Source of the DNA: Stachybotrys elegans
Taxonomy: Eukaryota > Ascomycota > Sordariomycetes > Hypocreales > Stachybotryaceae
Reading direction: 5' to 3'
Length of the DNA stretch: 64,000 nucleotides
NCBI GenBank assembly: GCA_020746835.1
Contig: JAGPNK010000006.1
Span: 248,001 to 312,000, forward strand
Shown: in pieces, positions 12,115-23,749 of the stretch
Numbering within the stretch: position 1 is the first letter of the stretch
Layout: every line of letters starts with the position of its first letter
Made by a program: the position numbers and the translations under genes
The notes under the pieces: model-generated
Told to the model about the DNA's origin: nothing
Databases searched by the model: none
What the model saw: only the letters and a program-made list of their open reading frames with translations

Positions 12115-12983
12115 TTAGAGCTTGTCAATGCCCTCCGTAGGACGAGGTCCGCCCTTGGTCTTCCTCTCGCCCTCTGCACCGCTCGCCTTCCAGGCGCTGA
12201 GTATTAGGTTGACAATGTGATCCATGCCCACATTCTTCTTGACCTGCGCAAAGACGGTCGGGCCGCCCTCGCGCATCTTCCTGGCGTCCCTCTCCATGAC
12301 GCCCAGGTCGGCGCCCACAATCTCCGCCAGGTCCGTCTTGTTCACGATGAGCAGGTCGCTCTGGGTGATGCCGGGCCCGCCCTTGCGGGGGATCTTGTCG
12401 CCGCCGCTCACGTCGATGACGTAGATGATGAAGTCGGCGAGCTCGCGCGAGTAGTTGGCCGCAAGGTTGTCGCCGCCCGACTCGATGAGCAGCAGGTCCG
12501 TGTCGAACTCGCGGTGCAGGTCCTCGAGCGCTGCCAGGTTCGCCGAGATGTCCTCGCGCACGGCGGCGTGCGGGCAGCCGCCCGTCTCGATGGCCCGGAT
12601 GCGCTCCGGCGGCAGAGCCGCGTTGCGCGTCAGGAACTCGGCGTCCTCGCGAGTGAAGATGTCGTTGGTTACGGCCGCCAGGGAGTACTTGGATCGGAGC
12701 GCCAGGCAGAGCGCCAGCATCAGGGCCGTCTTACCCGAACCGACGGGTCTGAAGGAGGGGATGTCAGTACACCCACACATGCATGGTCGATTCGGCCGAC
12801 TACTTACCCGCCAATTCCAATGGTAAAGGCACGGTCTGACCAGTCACGGCCCTCGGTGATGGGCATCTCGCGTCCCAGGTAGCTGCCGGGCCCGTCGAGG
12901 ATTTCGTGGGAGTGGCCGTGTTCCTGCGCCGAGAAGCCATCATGGCTATGGGAGTGGGCTACGCCGTCGTGAGAGTGCGACAT
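12115..12983 (-). CDS. ureG: Urease accessory GTPase UreG
   Basis: Nickel-loading SIMIBI-class GTPase that, with UreD and UreF, delivers Ni2+ to urease. Minus-strand exons 12983-12808 and 12748-12115 (intron 59 nt) give 269 aa. The N terminus is histidine-rich ([14 protein letters not shown]), a likely metal-binding extension of the type seen in plant and fungal UreG. The intron sits inside the P-loop, splitting GG from PVGSGKT (60-66). Further motifs are [13 protein letters not shown] with the nickel-binding [12 protein letters not shown], and the NKTDL base-recognition motif. No other urease gene lies in this window, as expected for dispersed fungal urease genes. Confidence 0.95.
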
Positions 12984-13477
12984 TGTGAGTCCTTGCTGCA
13001 ATTGGGTGGGAGCAAGAGTATATGTGGCCTCCTATGCTGAAGTGTATTGACGAACAGGAGGAGCTCTTGAGCAAGCTTGGTGGCAAGTTTGATGGCAAGC
13101 TTCAGTGCGGGGATGGAGGGGTCCAACAGCTCCATACCTAGAGACTGGGCCTACCTGCGTATTTGGTATTTGCTTGGCACCACGAAAAGGGTTTATCTAA
13201 GTCGCTTGCAAATTCCTGATTGCGGCTAGCACACTGAGAGGTGTTCTATCGACACTGGATGGCACCGTCCCTGAAGTCAAGTTGCTGCTCTTGCAGGTTC
13301 AGTAATACCCAAGAATTACTGTCTATAACGGCAAGTTGGGGAACATCTCTATTCTCAAGTTTAATGTACAGTGTTAGACATGTATAATACATTTCATCTC
13401 TCCTGCCCAGAACATGATCCCATTGCCGTAGAGCTGGGAAGAGCATTGAGGCAGCATTATCCCCTTCAGAGGGGTAT
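12984..13477. other. Intergenic, ureG upstream / MRPL40 downstream
   Basis: A 494 bp stretch with no gene. It holds the ureG promoter and the MRPL40 3' UTR. CAAGCTTGGTGGCAAG and TGGCAAGCTTCAG near 13071-13105 form a short imperfect direct repeat. Confidence 0.4.
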
Positions 13478-14670
13478 TTATTGCGGTGGTGAAGCTGTAG
13501 GGGCGGAAGAAGGAGCTGGTGACGAAGCGGCCTCTGCCAGAGCCGCCTTCTTCGCCGCCTTCTTGTCGGCCATGAGCTGGCCCAGCTTTTCCAGCATGGC
13601 ATCCGTGAGCTCTGGCTCCTTTTGCTGGGCGCGGAGCTTGCTCTGCTTCTCGTGGAACTCGTCCAGGGGTGTCTGCATCGACTTGATGGTCTCCTGCCGC
13701 CTCCTCTTCTCGGCTTCCTCGATCTCCTTCTGGGACACATACCAGTCCTCGTGGCGCGTTCGGAACTTGGAGTACTTGTTTCGCAGCTCGTCGAGGACAG
13801 ACTCGGGCATGGGGGGCGAGAGAAGGTTATAGTAGAAGGTTCTGTCCTCGACGTTCTCGCGGATCGTGTCGGCCTTGGTGGTCTCGAACTTGGGTGGCGT
13901 GACCTCGGGCCAGGGGATCACCACGTTGAGCCCGGGGACAATGCGGTCTCGCTTCTGGCCGTATTCCCAGCGGTCGTAGGACATGTTGGGCGACTTCATG
14001 TTGGGGATGGTGCCCCTCAGCTCGTTGATGATGACATCCCGGGTGACGCCAGTCTTGGGGTCTGTGAGAGGGTGGACGAGCCGGACCGAGTCGATGGAGA
14101 TGGGCATGGGTGTGAGATGGGATTCCGATGTCAGGGAGTTGGACATGAGAGACTGTGAGAAGGTCAGCATCAGCGATGCAAGTAAAAATGTGGCATCTCC
14201 CGGAACCCGCTTACATGATGGCACTTATCGAGAGTGACAGAGCCGGTCTCAATGTTGACCGCTCGGATGCGATCAATCTTTCCCTTGTCTGGTCCCTCGA
14301 GAATGACAACACGGTCATTGGGAACGAGACACAACTCCTTGACGCCTCCCGCCCAGGCGCATCGCTTCTCCACCACCTCGGGCCGCATCACCTGCGTGCC
14401 GTAGGCGCTCCAGTCGGCACGCACAATCTCGTTGATGAGGCCGTACTTGTTGAAGCCAAGGTCTCGCTTGGGGGCGAGGGGGCCAAGCTCCCAGTCCTCA
14501 CGGCGTGCCTTGCGCGCGTCCTTGATATTCTGTCGAATCTCCTTGGAAGCAGAAGAGATGCGACCTCTGCTCTGGACGGCGAGGATCGTCCGCTCCTTCT
14601 TGGCTATCTCGGTGGCTCGCTTCGCGGCCTGGCGCTGGGCCTGGTTGGCCCGCTTGATGAGTTTCTGCAT
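13478..14670 (-). CDS. MRPL40: Mitochondrial large ribosomal subunit protein L40 (uL24m)
   Basis: Mitoribosomal protein of the uL24 family. Minus-strand exons 14670-14215 and 14152-13478 (intron 62 nt) give 376 aa. The N terminus is strongly basic (MQKLIKRANQAQRQAAKRAT), consistent with mitochondrial import. The KOW motif reads NDRVVILEGPDKGKIDRI. The C-terminal extension (WEYGQKRDRIVPGLNVVIPW, then a charged Ala/Ser-rich tail) is typical of fungal versions. The first in-frame ATG is at 14670. Assignment to uL24m is firm from the KOW region and overall organisation; the exact yeast equivalent is inferred. Confidence 0.85.
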
Positions 14671-17428
14671 TGTGGGCAAGGGAGTGGCCCAAGAGAGGAC
14701 ACGTTGAGTTGAGTTTCGATTGACCTATGCGCCGTGGCCCATTGGGTTGTTGGCCTGTTGGGAGGTCTGGTCGAGGGTCTGGGCCGGCTGGATTGTAGTC
14801 TGGACAAAGCCTCTGCTCAGTGTGAAATTCTCGCCAGGGTATCACGAAACAGGCAATCCGGATGGAGTGCGATTAGTGGATCGCACTGTTTTCTGTACTG
14901 TGTCCCGACCCGCAAAGGGGTCTTTTCTTACTCCGTGGAGTACCCGACCTTATCCAGGTCACCTGGGCACGCGACAGGTACGGTACTGGTGCAGCAATGG
15001 AATTTATGATCAGGGGCAGCCCAGTAGGTTGTTCAGCGGTACAGTGCCCAACGGTCAGTTTACGCGCGTAAGCAGCCAAGAAGTTAAGCCAGGGACTATC
15101 TGCACGTCGCATACGGATACGGAGTACTCAAACGACACAGAGACAGCCGTGGAACAGTCCTGCAGCACGAAATGCAAGATCAGAGCTTATTTGTACGTGT
15201 ACGAGATACTGCTTCGCCATGTCGGATAATGAAGGCCAGTAGATCATGTTAGGAGGGCTAGGAGGTGATGGCTACCTTCTCGTGCAGATATCTGAGATGG
15301 CCTGCACGCAGCTCGATGAAATGGATGATCTCTTCAACCAATTGCTTCAATTCTGAGCAAATTCATCTGGGTAGAGCGGCTGCTTGAGTGATGGAGGACG
15401 AGAGATGGACGAGACCCCGAGGGTGCCTGGTGCTTAACAGAGCCGAGATAAGGGTTGTGTTGGCTCTCATGAAGCTATGATGACGACACCAAAAACACGT
15501 GTGCATGCATAATATAGGAGGCCGCCGTTCGTAATCGTGTTGGATGGCGATGACGCTCTCATGCTATCCCCAGACGACAAGAGGGCGGTGAGCGGCCCTC
15601 ATCGGTAGGACCAACCACTTCCTTTCCTTGATGATTTGGCGATACTATTCTCTATCCGTATAGATAGGTCAGACAACTTTGACAACTCTGATAAGTTGAT
15701 GGGGTCAAGGACCAAATCCCTTGTGATAATGATGATTAGCGTGCTGCTCCTGCACAGCCGTCAAACCAGAAGCCCATCTTGCCCTGAATGTGCACTGGGA
15801 CTCCACTCCCCCTTGGCATGTAAATCCCGATTCGACGGTGACGGCGCTTGGCGGCGGTGCAATTGCCACCAGCATGCTGAAGGGACAGACAGGACTCAGG
15901 TTGGTAGGTCCTCAGCCTGCAGCGTCCAAGGCCAAGACCAAGGTCAAATGTGTCGTCGGAGACGAAGCAGATGTGTTACACGACGGCGTACTTTATCAAA
16001 GAGCAAAGAGCAAAGATAAAAGAAGATGGACCAGACTGCAGCTGATCGGCCGTGGTTCTTTGTTATGCGTGCATCGCCTAGTCATGCCCGGACCATGCTC
16101 TCTACCTGGAATTAGCAAGGCTCCAGACTGGAGACTTCGTGTTCCCAACCCAGATGGCCGTGGCCGTGGTTGGTCATGGTCATGGTCGTGTGCGCGCGCA
16201 CGCACTGGCCTTGCTCCAACGGGTATTTTCAAGGTCTTGGTACCATGGGCACTTCCTCGTGGCACTGCGTGCGCCGCTGAGTCGACGCGGCAAACAGGTA
16301 CCAGTACCATGGAAGCTTTAAATTACGGCAGACCATCCTCTTGCCCACGTCTGATATCACCACACAGCTTCCCTCCATTGCTTTCCGAGGCCTTGTTGCC
16401 TGGCTTGTCCTGCCACTCTCTTCACGGCTGCTAGGTTCCGTTACGCAAGGCGTAGCGCAGCAAGGGGACTTGACTCCAAAGCCGACGACGACGCCGTCTC
16501 ATGTGGCAGCACCAGATCAAAAATGGGGGATGGATGGACGGATGGTTGTTGCTGGGGTAGGTAGTTGTTAGTACCTGAGGCCTCGTCGTCATGCAGGGCA
16601 GTGCTGACGTTCAGTGTTCAGGACCATGCTTCTTATGTAGGCCTAGGTATCGCTACAGTGGTGGGCCAGTGCCTCCAAGTGCGTGGCTATAGGCAGAGAG
16701 AGCCACGAGGTACTAGTACCAGCTTCGGCAGTGACAGATGGACATGATTTAAATGGATTGGCTCAAGTTCTCACCGGGCAGCGTCCTTCCCCCTCCCCTT
16801 TCCCGTGGCTGGGCTTCTGGGTGTTCGTCACCCGTCGCTGGGGGTACCGCCGATACCTGCGCGTACAACCAGGGCCTTCAGGTAAGGTCGGGTGGTACCT
16901 GAGCTTCTGGCAGCTGTTAGGGTGGGCTGCCGTAATAACATCAAAGTCCCCCAGTCCTAGACTCTGGGTACCTCGGAGCGCCTACAGCCCCAAAGCCAGG
17001 CCAGCTCAGGCCATCAAGCCCCAGGTACCAGTCCCGTCATTTGCCGCTGAGCATAGTGTGACGACCTATGTACCTGTACTTCTAACCTTACTTCCTCACC
17101 CACCAACTGGCGCCCCTCTCAGGTCCCATCTCGCTGACCTGAGCCAGCCAGCTAGGTACTAAGTCCTAGTACCTAGTAGCCAGCACCCAGAGCCCAGCAC
17201 CACCCTCCAGCGTTTTAAGTCTCTCTCTCTTCCTCTCCTCTGCTCTCTCTCCACTGCTCATTGCCTGCCTGGTTGCCTGCCTGTCAGTCCGCCTGCCATC
17301 AAAAAGCCCCCTTCAAACGGAACCCAAAACCTGCCTTCGTCCTCTTATCCATCTCCCATTCCCACCTCCATACCACGACAACCACCAGCTAATCCCCCAA
17401 TTCCTCCTTCGCAACAACATCCTTTACC
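14671..17428. other. Gene-free 2.8 kb stretch and RHO1 upstream region
   Basis: No coding region is convincing; the open frames lack splice-consistent extensions or recognisable motifs. Six GGTACC palindromes lie between 16239 and 17029 (16239, 16297, 16843, 16894, 16967, 17024), together with several near matches such as AGGTACTAGTACC. A pyrimidine-rich tract (17219-17262) precedes the RHO1 start and probably marks its core promoter or leader. The remainder must hold the MRPL40 promoter near 14.7 kb and the distal RHO1 regulatory region. Confidence 0.5.
17215..17428 (+). promoter_or_regulatory. CT-rich leader/promoter of RHO1
   Basis: A CTCTCTCTTCC-type pyrimidine tract at 17219-17262 and a C-rich leader lie directly upstream of the Rho1 ATG. 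Such CT-rich blocks are common in promoters of well expressed filamentous-fungal genes. The transcription start is not determined. Confidence 0.45.
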
Positions 17429-18646
17429 ATGGCTGAGATCCGTCGCAAGCTCGTCATCGTCGGCGATGGTGCCTGTGGCAAAACCTGCTTGTTGATGTGA
17501 GTCCTGGAACCCTCCGTCCGCCCTTCTCCTTGTGCCTTGCGTCAGCTGCCATCTACGCTGCCACAACGCATGGCTGTCCACCAGCGTCGGCCATCGCCCA
17601 CGCTTCATCGCCCATCTCACATCCATCATCGCCTATCGCCATTGCTCTTCCCATTGCTAACATGCAGTCTACAGTGTCTTCTCCAAGGGTACCTTCCCTG
17701 AGGTAAGAGCCAACTCCAATCTCCTGGGCTCTCGTCTTCCTTCACCGCGTCGTCCTTTGTCATCCCCCGTCGCCTCGTCTACTGCCCGGCCGCCCGCCAG
17801 TGGCCACGCATACTCTACTTGACTATGTGCCTTGGCACGCAGGAGCCCATCAACAATGCGGGCGGCTTTGTTATGGTGCTTATCGGGCACATAGAACCGT
17901 TGACGCATCACCAGCAGCCTTAGCGTCGTAATCTTGCTAACACGCATACCCTTCAGGTCTACGTCCCCACCGTCTTCGAGAACTACGTCGCCGATGTCGA
18001 GGTGGATGGCAAGCACGTCGAGCTGGCCCTCTGGGATACGGCTGGTCAGGAAGATTACGACCGTCTTCGACCTCTCTCCTACCCCGACTCCCACGTCATT
18101 CTGATCTGCTTCGCCATCGACTCCCCTGATTCCCTCGATAACGTTCAGGAGAAGGTAAGACATGACCGTTCCCCATTTCAGCCTCGAACTGAATGCTGAC
18201 CACATTGCCTATAGTGGATCTCTGAGGTTCTTCACTTCTGCCAGGGCCTTCCCATTGTCCTCGTTGGCTGCAAGAAGGATCTGCGATACGACCAGAAGAC
18301 CATTGCCGAGCTGCAAAAGACCAGCCAGAAGCCCGTCTCCCCCGAGGAGGTAAGACGATCCCGCGATGTGCCGGAGCCAGGAGTGCAGCGTCATTCTCAA
18401 CAGGATGACGACCATTTCCATGGCACACCGGCATAACACCTGCATACTAAGAGTACCTCCAATGGCTAACCACTGTTCGTCTTGTAGGGTGAGGAGGTCC
18501 GCAAGAAGATCGGAGCCCACAAGTACCTCGAGTGCTCGGCCAAGACCAACGAGGGTGTCCGCGAGGTGTTTGAGCACGCCACCCGCGCTGCTCTCCTGTC
18601 TCGCAGCAGCCGCAAGAGCAGCCACAAGAAGTGCATGATCCTGTAA
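17429..18646 (+). CDS. RHO1: Rho1 small GTPase
   Basis: Membrane-anchored switch controlling cell-wall glucan synthase, the cell-integrity MAP kinase route and actin polarity. Exons 17429-17496, 17675-17702, 17957-18154, 18215-18349 and 18488-18646 give 195 aa. The P-loop is GDGACGKT (12-19), switch [12 protein letters not shown], switch [18 protein letters not shown], then base recognition GCKKDL and CSAKTNEG. The tail is basic and ends in the CAAX box CMIL, whose final Leu predicts geranylgeranylation. Introns 1, 2 and 4 are long for this window (178, 254 and 138 nt). FSKGTFPE and GCKKDLRYD favour Rho1 over Cdc42 or Rac. Confidence 0.96.
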
Positions 18647-19970
18647 GGGATAGCCACGGCTTGTTGTATATCCACAGACTGGCCCCCCTGCTCGCTCTTG
18701 TTATCTTGATACGGCTCGATACTACCCTGGCATTCCATTATCTTTTCCAGTCTACTTTCAACTCGTTCGCAACTCGGTGGTTCGGATGTCGAGGGTCAGC
18801 GGCAACGACGATGGCGTACGGGGCGCTTGGTCCGTAATAGGTTTCCCCCCGGGACACATGTGGCCGTACCCGGCTGAACGCAGCTTGATACCCGGTGTTG
18901 AATACGGTAGACTGGATGGTGAGGATCGACACGATTGCTATACAGGGTTGATCTGAAGGTGTTGTGAACCAGCTCGCGCTGCTTGTGCCTTTTTCTTCTT
19001 CTCGTACCACTGCAGGCGAGCAGGTCTTGTTTTATGTATCTCTGTTTTGCGGACGGGGAAGGCGGATCTGTCATCTTTGGGTTGTGCTATTTTCTGCTGT
19101 AGGGGATGGGGAAGCTTTGGCAAGAGGTGCACCAAGCACATGAGAGAGAGGAGGTTGATGGTGGTTGCGGATCGTGGAGGTGCGCACGGTGATGCCGGGT
19201 TTCCCGGTGAGGACTTTCGAGGACGACTATACTATACATCTTTTCGTTTTGCTCCGTGGAAGCCTCGAGACTTTTTCTTAACTAGACCAAGGACACAGAT
19301 TGTTTTGGTTGCCCAGCGTGTCGTGCTGAGCATGTGAAGATGCCGTGACAATGGATGTATGCACCAACCCCTAGGTATATAGCCACATTGCTACAATAAG
19401 GATCACATCACTAGTCCAAAGTGATATTGTAGCTATTGGCAAGGTCATCATCAGGGCTGTGGGCGAAAGTGTTTGAACCATGGTTAGCCACCTATCTACG
19501 ACTATGGCCTCTGCCGGTGGCTGCGATCTTGAGCTTCGACCTTGCCAAGCTACAATAGTGACCTTCACAGCACATGGACAGTCATGTGACCCTTCCTGCA
19601 GTATGTCCTGTATTTGCACCGTCCCGTGTAGCTCTTCATGCACCTGGGTTGGTGCACCTAAGGCTTCCCATGGTAGGATATAGCTATCAGAACTTCATGG
19701 CATGGTGCCCAGGAGCGGGTTGTAACAAGTGTGCAGTGTGCAGTGTGTTTCACAGTCTGTTCATTAAGCCATCATTCATCATTCGTATGATGGATGACTA
19801 GAGAGGCCTTGTATCAGGTTGCAAAGGTAACCGCCTGGAAACCATACATCTATCCCCCGGTCTTCCCTAAGCCTCCACCAGTAAGCCCAGCTGGTCCCTC
19901 GATGACATCCGTCACTCCATCTTGTCAACATTCCGGGTGGCACGGCTTCGAGGGCGCGTTGAGGGGTGGT
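18647..19970. other. Intergenic, RHO1 3' region
   Basis: A 1.3 kb stretch between RHO1 and the small Cys-rich gene, convergent. Short open frames on both strands show no motif or splice support. No RNA gene recognised. Confidence 0.4.
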
Positions 19971-20138
19971 TTAGTTGGGGCAGGTCTACCAAAGCTGTCT
20001 GTCAGTACCGTTCTTGCCAGCAAGTAAGATGAGAAGAAGACATACAGCACCGCAGCTGCCGCAGGTCTTGCCGCCGCCGGAGATGGTGGCCTGGCAGCTG
20101 GGGCAGGTGGTGTGGCCGTAGTTGACGAGAGGCTGCAT
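19971..20138 (-). CDS. Small cysteine-rich CxxC microprotein (35 aa)
   Basis: Not a family I can name. Minus-strand exons 20138-20046 and 19985-19971 are joined by a 60 nt intron with donor GTATGT, branch site TACTGAC and acceptor GGTAG. The protein begins MQPLVNYGHTTCPSCQ and ends CGSCGATCPN. Cysteines fall at 12, 15, 26, 29 and 32 (C-x2-C-x10-C-x2-C-x2-C), with His9, suggesting a single zinc-knuckle or ribbon-like metal site. Splicing places a stop right after CPN. Upstream are a CAAACCAAACC-rich leader, a CT-rich block and a TATA-like CATAAAG at about 20277-20283, all signs of a real and perhaps strongly expressed gene. It could be a metallothionein-like or stress peptide, but the function is unknown. 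Confidence 0.7.
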
Positions 20139-21230
20139 CTTGAAATAGAGATGGGGGAGGGTTTGGTTTGGTTTGGCTTGGTGTTGAGGAAGCTGGAGTA
20201 TATTGGTAAAACTTGGAAGAGGAAAAGAGAGGGAGAGAGACAAGAGGTCTGAAGAAGGAGGAGGAAAGGGCCGTCCTTTATGGCAAAGCGGGGTTCTCTC
20301 CCGGCTGGCGATATGGTCACACGTTTCTTGCCTACGCGGGCCGTAGAAGGAAGGGTACGCTTATAGAAGAGGAGCCCATTTTATCTGGTATTATCCTTGT
20401 ATTTTGTTTTTATTTCTCTCATGCACGTAGGGATGGACGTTATGGGTACGTTTAAACGGGAAATAAGTTGCTTTCAAAAAGACCAGGCGAGTATCCCCTC
20501 CACATGCCAAAACGAAAGGACATGGGAGACAGTGTTTTCTCTTGTTGTTTCCCGTGAGTATACATGTATTTGGTTTGCCAAGCTTGTATACGATTTTCCA
20601 CTTTTGCTGCTTGTTTTTTTTAAAAGCAACAACACGGAATGGAAATCAGCATCCCCCCCTCTTCCACCCTTCAGGAAAGATGACGATGGGGGAGAGTGAG
20701 GGGCGGTCGACTTTGCGGCTGGGCCAAGTGGAAACGCCCCTCTCCCACCTCTCGGACGCCGCCCTGGTGGGTTGGATTTGCAAGGCGTGTCATTGGCTGC
20801 CCTCTTTCGAGAGTAGGAAGGGGGCGCGCTGTTGGTGATGTGCATGTGCATGATGGGCGAGGTCTCGTGCGGTTTCTTCGGGCTTATCCTCGCTCTCGGC
20901 GCCAGCCTTGTGCCGCCCGGCTAGTTTCAGAGCTGTCCACCTGATCAAGGTGGTGTTTACATACGGAGCTTGGTGTGGGGGTTCCCACGTCGTCATGGCA
21001 TGACAGGCAGCATGGAGAGGCTGGATCTGTTGTTCAGCTGGGTCTGTTTCTATTGTCGCCCGTTTTTCTAAACCCCAAAGATAGCAGTAACGCCTTGCTA
21101 AACATACACAAAGGGGAAAAAGATAGTTTGACCTCTATCCGGCTAAGGAGAGCCACTGTACATCCAAGCGGAATCTAACGCTCTAAAACATCGTACAAGT
21201 CCTTGTCATGTGTAGGAGGAGTTGCCTCTT
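20139..21230. promoter_or_regulatory. Upstream region of the CxxC microprotein gene
   Basis: A 1.1 kb stretch without a convincing gene. On the minus strand the proximal part carries a CT-rich leader with CAAACC repeats and a TATA-like CATAAAG about 140 bp before the ATG. Stress-element-like AGGGG/CCCCT pentamers occur near 20494, 20700 and 20738. The distal end holds the 3' UTR of the transporter gene. Confidence 0.4.
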
Positions 21231-23102
21231 CTAGTTGCAGACAGCCGGGCCGTCGGAGCCTATTATCATGCAGAGTTAGCCGGGTGGGTATCCTGATAAG
21301 CCGATGCAAGACGTACTGTTCATCATCTTGCCCACCGCCTGGATGAGACTGATAACCATGACCACCACGCCAAACGCCGCCACGCCATACGCCACGTAGG
21401 TGCGCCAGCTCCGCGTGGTCAGCTTGACGTAGCAGAGCGGTGGCAGGATGTATGCCATGGTGACGGCGCTAGTGGCCCCAACAAGCTCAAAGACGGCGCC
21501 CAGGTCGCAGGTGACCAAGCTAAGGACCGTGGCCGAGGCGACGAGGCTCGTGCTGAAGAGCAGGTGGCGGTTGAGGTTGAAGGGCTCGTCCGGGAAGAAG
21601 TAGTTCATCATCACCTCCCGGCATACAAAGGCCTCGAGAGGCAGCGTCGTCAGCATGTTGAGCCCGAAGCACAGCCGCGCCACGTTGACCATGATATTGT
21701 CGGAAGGAAAGTTGTTGAGCACGTTGCCCAGCGTGCGGTCGCCGAAGGTTAGGAATCCGGCCAGCGCAAGGATCAGGCAAGCCACCATGGACACTCCCGT
21801 CGAGAAGTGCGTCACACGCGAGAAGTTGTCTATGGTGGGCGTCTTGAGCGATCCGTAAATAAGGAGCGAATTGTGATGGCACACAAAGGCTGAATGCACA
21901 TTGTCAGTCCGCTTCTTGGTGCAAATATGTATCAGGGATCGTACCAAATGATATCACTCCAATAGCCTGGAATATGCCCCCACTGACGGTGAGCTCTGGA
22001 GTGCTGAAGTTTCCCCTGCTCTCCGCTGGGACAAATATGCCCTGGATGATGACTGTGAAGACGATTATCACCATGCCAATCAGGGCAAATGTGCTTGCCT
22101 TGGCAAGCTATCCTCAAAATTCACATCAGCCAGCCGTACATTTTGAAGACAGAACGAGTATCGGGGGGATGGCCAGTCATGAGTACATATCAGACCTCTT
22201 TCACTCACCTTGGCAATATCTCGATATAGCGTCAGCGGGTAGCTCACGCCCATGACAAACACGGCAATAGCAATCCTCCGGTCCGTGATCAGCCCAATGA
22301 CCGGTATCGAGCTCAGGCCCGGCCACACAGCCGCGAGGACATGGGGTATCGTGTCGCCGACAATGACGCCAAAGGCCACCATGCCACCAAAGGCAAACAC
22401 CCACTGCGCCAGGCTGATGGTGATCAGACCAGGCTTGCCGAAGCAGTACTCGACCGTGCCTTGGAAGCTGCTCCTCCCGCTGAGCTTGCTGTTGATGACG
22501 ATGAGGCAGATGGTCCAGTCCACCACCACGGTCAGGCCGACCAGCAGCACAACGCCCGCCAGCAGGCCGGCCTGGCGGATCGCGTAGGGCTGGCCAATGA
22601 TCCCGGCGCCAATGATGGAATTGGCCATGTTCATAAAGGCCGAGCGCAGGCCCGACTTGGGCCGTCGCATCTCCTCCTGGAGCTCGTCAAAGTCGAGGTC
22701 GTTGGCCAGCGCCACGCTCGGGGCCTCGATGTCCGTCAGCAGCGGCGCGCGGTGCGAGGCATGCCGCGAGCCCTCCGTCTCGTCGAAGCTGAATCGTTCG
22801 CTGCGCGGCGAGCGCATGTCGTCTGGGAATCGGTCGACCGAGGTGGTGCTGCTGTTGCGGTGCTGCCGGCCGTCGATGAGCTCCGGCGTCAGGTCGAAGC
22901 GCACGTGGCCGAGCTTCCGGCTGGGAGAGCCCGGGGAGCGCAGCCCGCCGTTCATGGGGGCTCCGGCGCGGGACAGCATCTGGCGATGGCTCCCGCGCTC
23001 GTCGAGGCTGAGATGCCGGCTGGGGTTCAGGTCGTCATCGCCAAGCAGCCCCTGATGCTCGTAGTGCCGGCCCGGCTCGCCACGGTTTCTGTCTTGAGAC
23101 AT
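21231..23102 (-). CDS. Amino-acid/auxin permease family transporter (AVT2/SLC38-like)
   Basis: Proton-coupled neutral amino-acid transporter of the AAAP family, probably on the vacuolar or an internal membrane. Minus-strand exons 23102-22209, 22107-21945, 21889-21317 and 21259-21231 give 552 aa. A hydrophilic, serine- and arginine-rich cytosolic N terminus of about 160 residues precedes the transmembrane domain, which starts SAFMNMANSIIGAGIIGQPY, the family signature. About eleven helices follow (for example GVVLLVGLTVVVDWTICLIV and STFALIGMVIIVFTVIIQGI). The exon 1/2 junction restores LYRDIAKLAKASTFALIG. A short final exon adds SDGPAVCN. Substrate and exact AVT subgroup are inferred. Confidence 0.88.
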
Positions 23103-23749
23103 TGTACGGAAAGGATGGTTAAGGTAGGGCCGCGCACGAGACCATCTTCGCTGCAATCAACTCTTATTTTCGTCGGCGATGCGTGGGCTGGGTGGGGGGT
23201 GTAATTGCGTCGTAAGATGGTGGCCAAGGTATTGATAGAATAGTCGTCGAATCTGGCAACAATAAGATCGATACCTACGGATAGGTACTGGTAGGTAAGC
23301 TGGAGAGCCTAGCGTAGCCTCCGCCCATGCAAAGGGTCCATTAATTGTGGGGGAACGTGTGTCCACTTTCCTTATCGGTCCATGTCTTCCAGTCATATTC
23401 CAGTCATGTTCCATCGTCCATTCCACGTCTTCTTCAGAAAATACACCCATTCACTGATTGGAACCCCAAGCAGAAAACACAGCGTCATACGGTAAGACTC
23501 TCTCGTCCCTCTCGTGTGTTCATGTACTCAATTCCAGTTCATGCTGGTTCTGTTATTACAAGGTACTATATACTTGGTCTCTCCAACATCTCTTTGGGTA
23601 TCATATTCGCGGAGACCTCCTAGCCAAATGGTCTCTCCACCTCAGTCGCCTATATCCATCTCTTCCTCCTCCATCTTCTTCTTCTTCCTGGCGCTCCTCT
23701 ATATTCATAAGCAAACAGCATGTACGCCCGTCGGCGAATGAAGCAGCAA
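23103..23749. other. Intergenic, transporter upstream / protease 3' region
   Basis: A 647 bp stretch with no gene. It contains the transporter promoter near 23.1-23.3 kb and the protease 3' UTR, which includes a TTC/CTC-rich patch near 23660-23695. Confidence 0.4.

Noticed and set aside
15790..16434. 214-codon open frame in the RHO1 upstream region
   Set aside because: Low-complexity GRGWSWSWS-type translation with no homology signal, overlapping antisense frames of similar quality.
22341..23204. Long plus-strand open frame (287 codons) opposite the transporter gene
   Set aside because: It mirrors the GC-rich coding strand of the transporter N-terminal exon, is Arg/His/Ala-rich shadow sequence and has no family motif.
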